Source of the DNA: Homoserinimonas sedimenticola
GTDB taxonomy: Bacteria; Actinomycetota; Actinomycetes; Actinomycetales; Microbacteriaceae
Length of the DNA: 64,000 bases
NCBI RefSeq assembly: GCF_026094475.1
Contig: NZ_JAPELL010000001.1
Coordinates: 2,256,326 to 2,320,325, forward strand
Direction: 5' to 3'
How positions within the stretch are numbered: position 1 is the stretch's first letter; every line of letters begins with the position of its first letter. This document shows, piece after piece, positions 61,965 through 64,000 of the stretch. Both the position numbers and the translations under genes were made by a program. The notes below the pieces were generated by a model. The model worked only from the letters and a program-made list of their open reading frames with translations, did not search any database and was not told the DNA's origin.

Positions 61965-62492
61965 TTATCGACCTATACCCGGTCGACTCGGGGCGATCCC
62001 AGTCACGCCCCGGACGATATCTCTGAGAATGTCCACGCCGAAAGTCGGAAGCTCGGCGGTACGACTTGTTTGCGTGTTTCTCGACACCACCATCTCATCG
62101 AATAGCTTGGTGTCGAGACTGCGAATCTGCTTCTCGTCGATGAGGTTAAGAGCGACCTTCAGCCCGAAGCGACGTTCGATTCTTGCTTGGTTGAGGAAGC
62201 TCCTGCCGTAGCCGAAGGTCAGCGCGAACATCTGGCCGTCCACGGCCAGCACGAGCAGTCCGGACGCCGCTGCGGACTGGGCTCCTTGAATGCCGCCGTT
62301 AACTACCGGGGCAACGTATTTCGCCCAGGTTGGAGTGTGGGCTACGTTTCTTCTCCAGTAGAACCGCCCGACCAGCCCAGACGACTCGGTCAGTTCGCTG
62401 GTCTCTAGCTCAGCTATGACGTCGTCGTCAACGGCATCGTCAGGACGGTGGGTGTCTCTAAGTAGAAAAATGGTAAGTCGCTGCGTGCCCAT
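61965..62492 (-). pseudogene. DUF6119/TIGR04141 family gene, N-terminal part
   Basis: 175 codons from ATG 62492. LTIFLLRD, ALTFGYGRSFLNQARIERRFGLKVALNLID, RSLDTKLFDEMV and AELPTFGVDILRDIVRGVTG match the family start. The frame goes wrong after GVTG: restoring one G in the run at 61998-62000 (CCC on the + strand) joins it to the C-terminal part. After the shift the frame ends IAPSRPGIGR. Either a real mutation or a homopolymer sequencing error. Confidence 0.82.
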
Positions 62493-62898
62493 GCCGTCGG
62501 CCCCTCCCCATTGACGGCGTCTGGGAGGTTAGAGGAATGACCCGGCTGATAGACGGTCTCGCGGCGGCGAGTCGTGAACTCAATGCTGCCTCTCCAGGAC
62601 CGAGCGGAGACAGCGCTGAGGCGAACTCGGCAGTTTGGCTGATGGCACAATGCTGATCGGAGTTACTCCTGTGTGTGTCTTGGGCGCTGCGGGCTGCGAG
62701 CGAGGTACTGGACACGGTCAATCTGAGATCTGAGATCTGAGATCTGAGATCTGAGATCTGAGATCTGCGAACGAGCGAACGGGCGACCGCGGACATGTGC
62801 GCGTCTCTGGCACTGCGCCCGCCTTCGAGGAGGTGCGCCGCGACGCGAATGCCGTAGATGAGCCGATACGCTCAAATGAAGTTCGACGAGGGGGGCTA
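62493..62898. other. 406-bp intergenic stretch before the Mrr gene
   Basis: No convincing gene. Small open frames here on both strands are Ser/Arg-rich and change with the repeat at 62721-62767. Apart from that repeat and a GAGGGGGG ribosome site for the next gene, I see no terminator or promoter I can support. Confidence 0.6.
62721..62767. repeat. 7-bp tandem repeat, about 6.7 copies of ATCTGAG
   Basis: ATCTGAG runs six full times from 62721 to 62762 and then ATCTG. The unit length is not a multiple of three, so a change in copy number would shift any reading frame across it and would change spacing in a promoter. It lies 132 bases upstream of the Mrr-like start codon. Confidence 0.95.
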
Positions 62899-63957
62899 AT
62901 GAGCCAAGCATGGGTGATCCGCTCTGGACGCTATGGGGAACGAGACACCTGGGCGCTCGCGAACGGCGTTTCTGGGGGCGGTTGGCAAGAAGTCCCTGAT
63001 CTCACGCGATGTCAGACCAGAGAAGATGTCGGGGCTGTTGTCGCCACCACTTTCTCTGATGCAAGCGACGGCACTCTCGCGAATTACACCGGCCAGCTTT
63101 GGGCTCTCCGAGGCCGCATCCAGGTGGGCGACCTGCTTGTCATGCCCCTGAAGACAACGAAGCGAATCGCCATGGGGCGCGTCACTGGAGGCTATGAGTA
63201 TCTTGCGGGCCAGCCTGATCCCAGTTGCCGACATGTTGTCCGCGTGGATTGGAGCGTCACTGACCTCCCGCGTACTGCGATCAAGCAGGACCTCCTTTAC
63301 ACGCTCGGCAGTGTGCTATCGGTCTTCGCACCATCGAAGAATTCAGCTGTTCAACGGCTCGAGCGCGCATTCGAGACTGGAGAGGACCCGGGGCAGATCC
63401 CGTTCATGACGCACAAACCTGTGGGCGATGGGCCGCAGAAGCGATCGTTGGGTGACGATGACGATGTCGATGAGCCGGAGCTGCAGGTTGACATTGACGA
63501 GATCGCGCTGAACCAAATCACGGCGAAGATCGCAGAGGAGTTTGCGGGCCACGGACTGGCGGCTCTCGTCGGCGAGATCATGGAGGCGGATGGCTTTTCG
63601 TGCATCGTTTCGCCGGAAGGACCCGACGGCGGAATCGACATCATTGCCGGACGCGGCGTCCTAGGCCTCGACCAGCCGCGGATCATCGCTCAGGTGAAAT
63701 CCGGTGGGCAGGTGGGAGACCCGGTCGTACACCAGCTCCACGGAGTGATGAGTACCCAAGGAGCGGAGCAGGGGTTGCTCGTGGCGTGGGGAGGGCTGAG
63801 CAAGCCCGCACGCGATTCACTGAAAGGTCACCAACTCAAGATTCGAGTGTGGGAGGCGGCCGATATCGTGCAGGCGGTGCTCCGCTCATACGACCGGCTC
63901 TCCGAAGACACGCGGAGTCGTCTGCCGTTGAAGCGCGTTTGGATGCTGGCTGACTAG
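62899..63957 (+). CDS. Mrr-like type IV restriction endonuclease
   Basis: 352 residues. The N-terminal domain (about 1-100; AWVIRSGRYGERDTWALANG, GQLWALRGRIQVGDLLVMPL) resembles the reader domain of restriction system proteins of this kind. The C-terminal Mrr catalytic domain (about 215-330): MEADGFSCIVSPEGPDGGIDIIAGRG with Asp near 245 and IIAQVKSGG with the Q-x-K near 263-265, the PD-(D/E)XK variant of Mrr. Expected to cut DNA carrying foreign modification. GAGGGGGG before ATG 62899. Confidence 0.9.
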   Translation: MSQAWVIRSGRYGERDTWALANGVSGGGWQEVPDLTRCQTREDVGAVVATTFSDASDGTLANYTGQLWALRGRIQVGDLLVMPLKTTKRIAMGRVTGGYEYLAGQPDPSCRHVVRVDWSVTDLPRTAIKQDLLYTLGSVLSVFAPSKNSAVQRLERAFETGEDPGQIPFMTHKPVGDGPQKRSLGDDDDVDEPELQVDIDEIALNQITAKIAEEFAGHGLAALVGEIMEADGFSCIVSPEGPDGGIDIIAGRGVLGLDQPRIIAQVKSGGQVGDPVVHQLHGVMSTQGAEQGLLVAWGGLSKPARDSLKGHQLKIRVWEAADIVQAVLRSYDRLSEDTRSRLPLKRVWMLAD

Positions 63958-64000
63958 CTATATGCGCAGGTGAACTGTCCCTCCGCCATTTCCCGGCGTG

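Noticed and set aside
61965-62000. Programmed frameshift in the DUF6119 gene
   Set aside because: The site is a short G run without a slippery heptamer or clear stimulatory structure; a simple one-base loss explains it better.
62458-62796. Minus-strand open frame containing the 7-bp repeat
   Set aside because: Reads as SQISDLR repeats produced by the tandem DNA, overlaps the DUF6119 start and has no coding signal beyond it.
42042-63957. Prophage or transposon carrying the defence island
   Set aside because: No integrase, transposase, phage structural gene or flanking att repeat could be found in the window; the tRNA gene is 37 kb away.

Overview
The window reads as chromosome of a high-GC actinobacterium, most likely a Microbacteriaceae member. 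Evidence: GC-rich coding with strong third-position G/C bias; the gene order mscL / FmdB zinc-ribbon / 5-FCL divergent from galU-GNAT; actinobacterial families (DUF2254, DUF4383, DUF1206, Pr6Pr, CsbD); frequent GGATGC/GCATCC in coding sequence; and many genes with a TANNNT -10 element 6-8 bases before the start codon, as expected for leaderless mRNAs. No rRNA, CRISPR array, transposase or prophage was seen. One tRNA gene (Ala, CGC) is present.

Layout. 0.1-24.3 kb is ordinary chromosome: mechanosensitive channel, folate salvage, UDP-glucose synthesis, an ECF41-type sigma factor with its divergent NAD(P)-binding target gene, a WYL regulator divergent from a drug-type ABC exporter, a formate/nitrite channel, a paired acyl-CoA dehydrogenase operon, a c-di-GMP locus (phytochrome-like GGDEF protein divergent from an EAL protein), a TetR-MFS pair and small membrane or stress proteins. 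24.5-32.9 kb holds a triple lamin-tail surface protein and a zinc-uptake locus of the Azt type (aztA divergent from aztB, an AztD-like lipoprotein, aztC, aztD) under a shared Zur-like box.

32.9-37.4 kb is an accessory block of secreted proteins: three related lipoproteins (called A here) and two PKD-type secreted proteins (B). The A-B pair is duplicated around a toxin-antitoxin-like pair. The duplicates are mosaic: ends almost identical, interiors diverged, and each A promoter carries a perfect DnaA box at the same distance from the start codon. 37.5-42.0 kb holds an M50-like peptidase, a cupin, an LPXTG surface protein and a DUF2130 protein.

42.0 kb to the end is a defence island: VapBC, unknown and decayed genes, a NERD-UvrD helicase, then one co-directional run of eight genes on the + strand: a type I Zorya system (zorABCD), a GIY-YIG/DUF4357 protein and a complete type I restriction-modification system (hsdM-hsdS-hsdR), nearly all joined by 4-base overlaps. 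Downstream are a frameshifted DUF6119/TIGR04141 gene, a 7-bp tandem repeat and an Mrr-like type IV restriction enzyme. Zorya would act at the envelope and on invading phage DNA, HsdMSR on unmodified DNA, and Mrr on modified DNA, so the layers are complementary. These roles come from known families; none is tested here.
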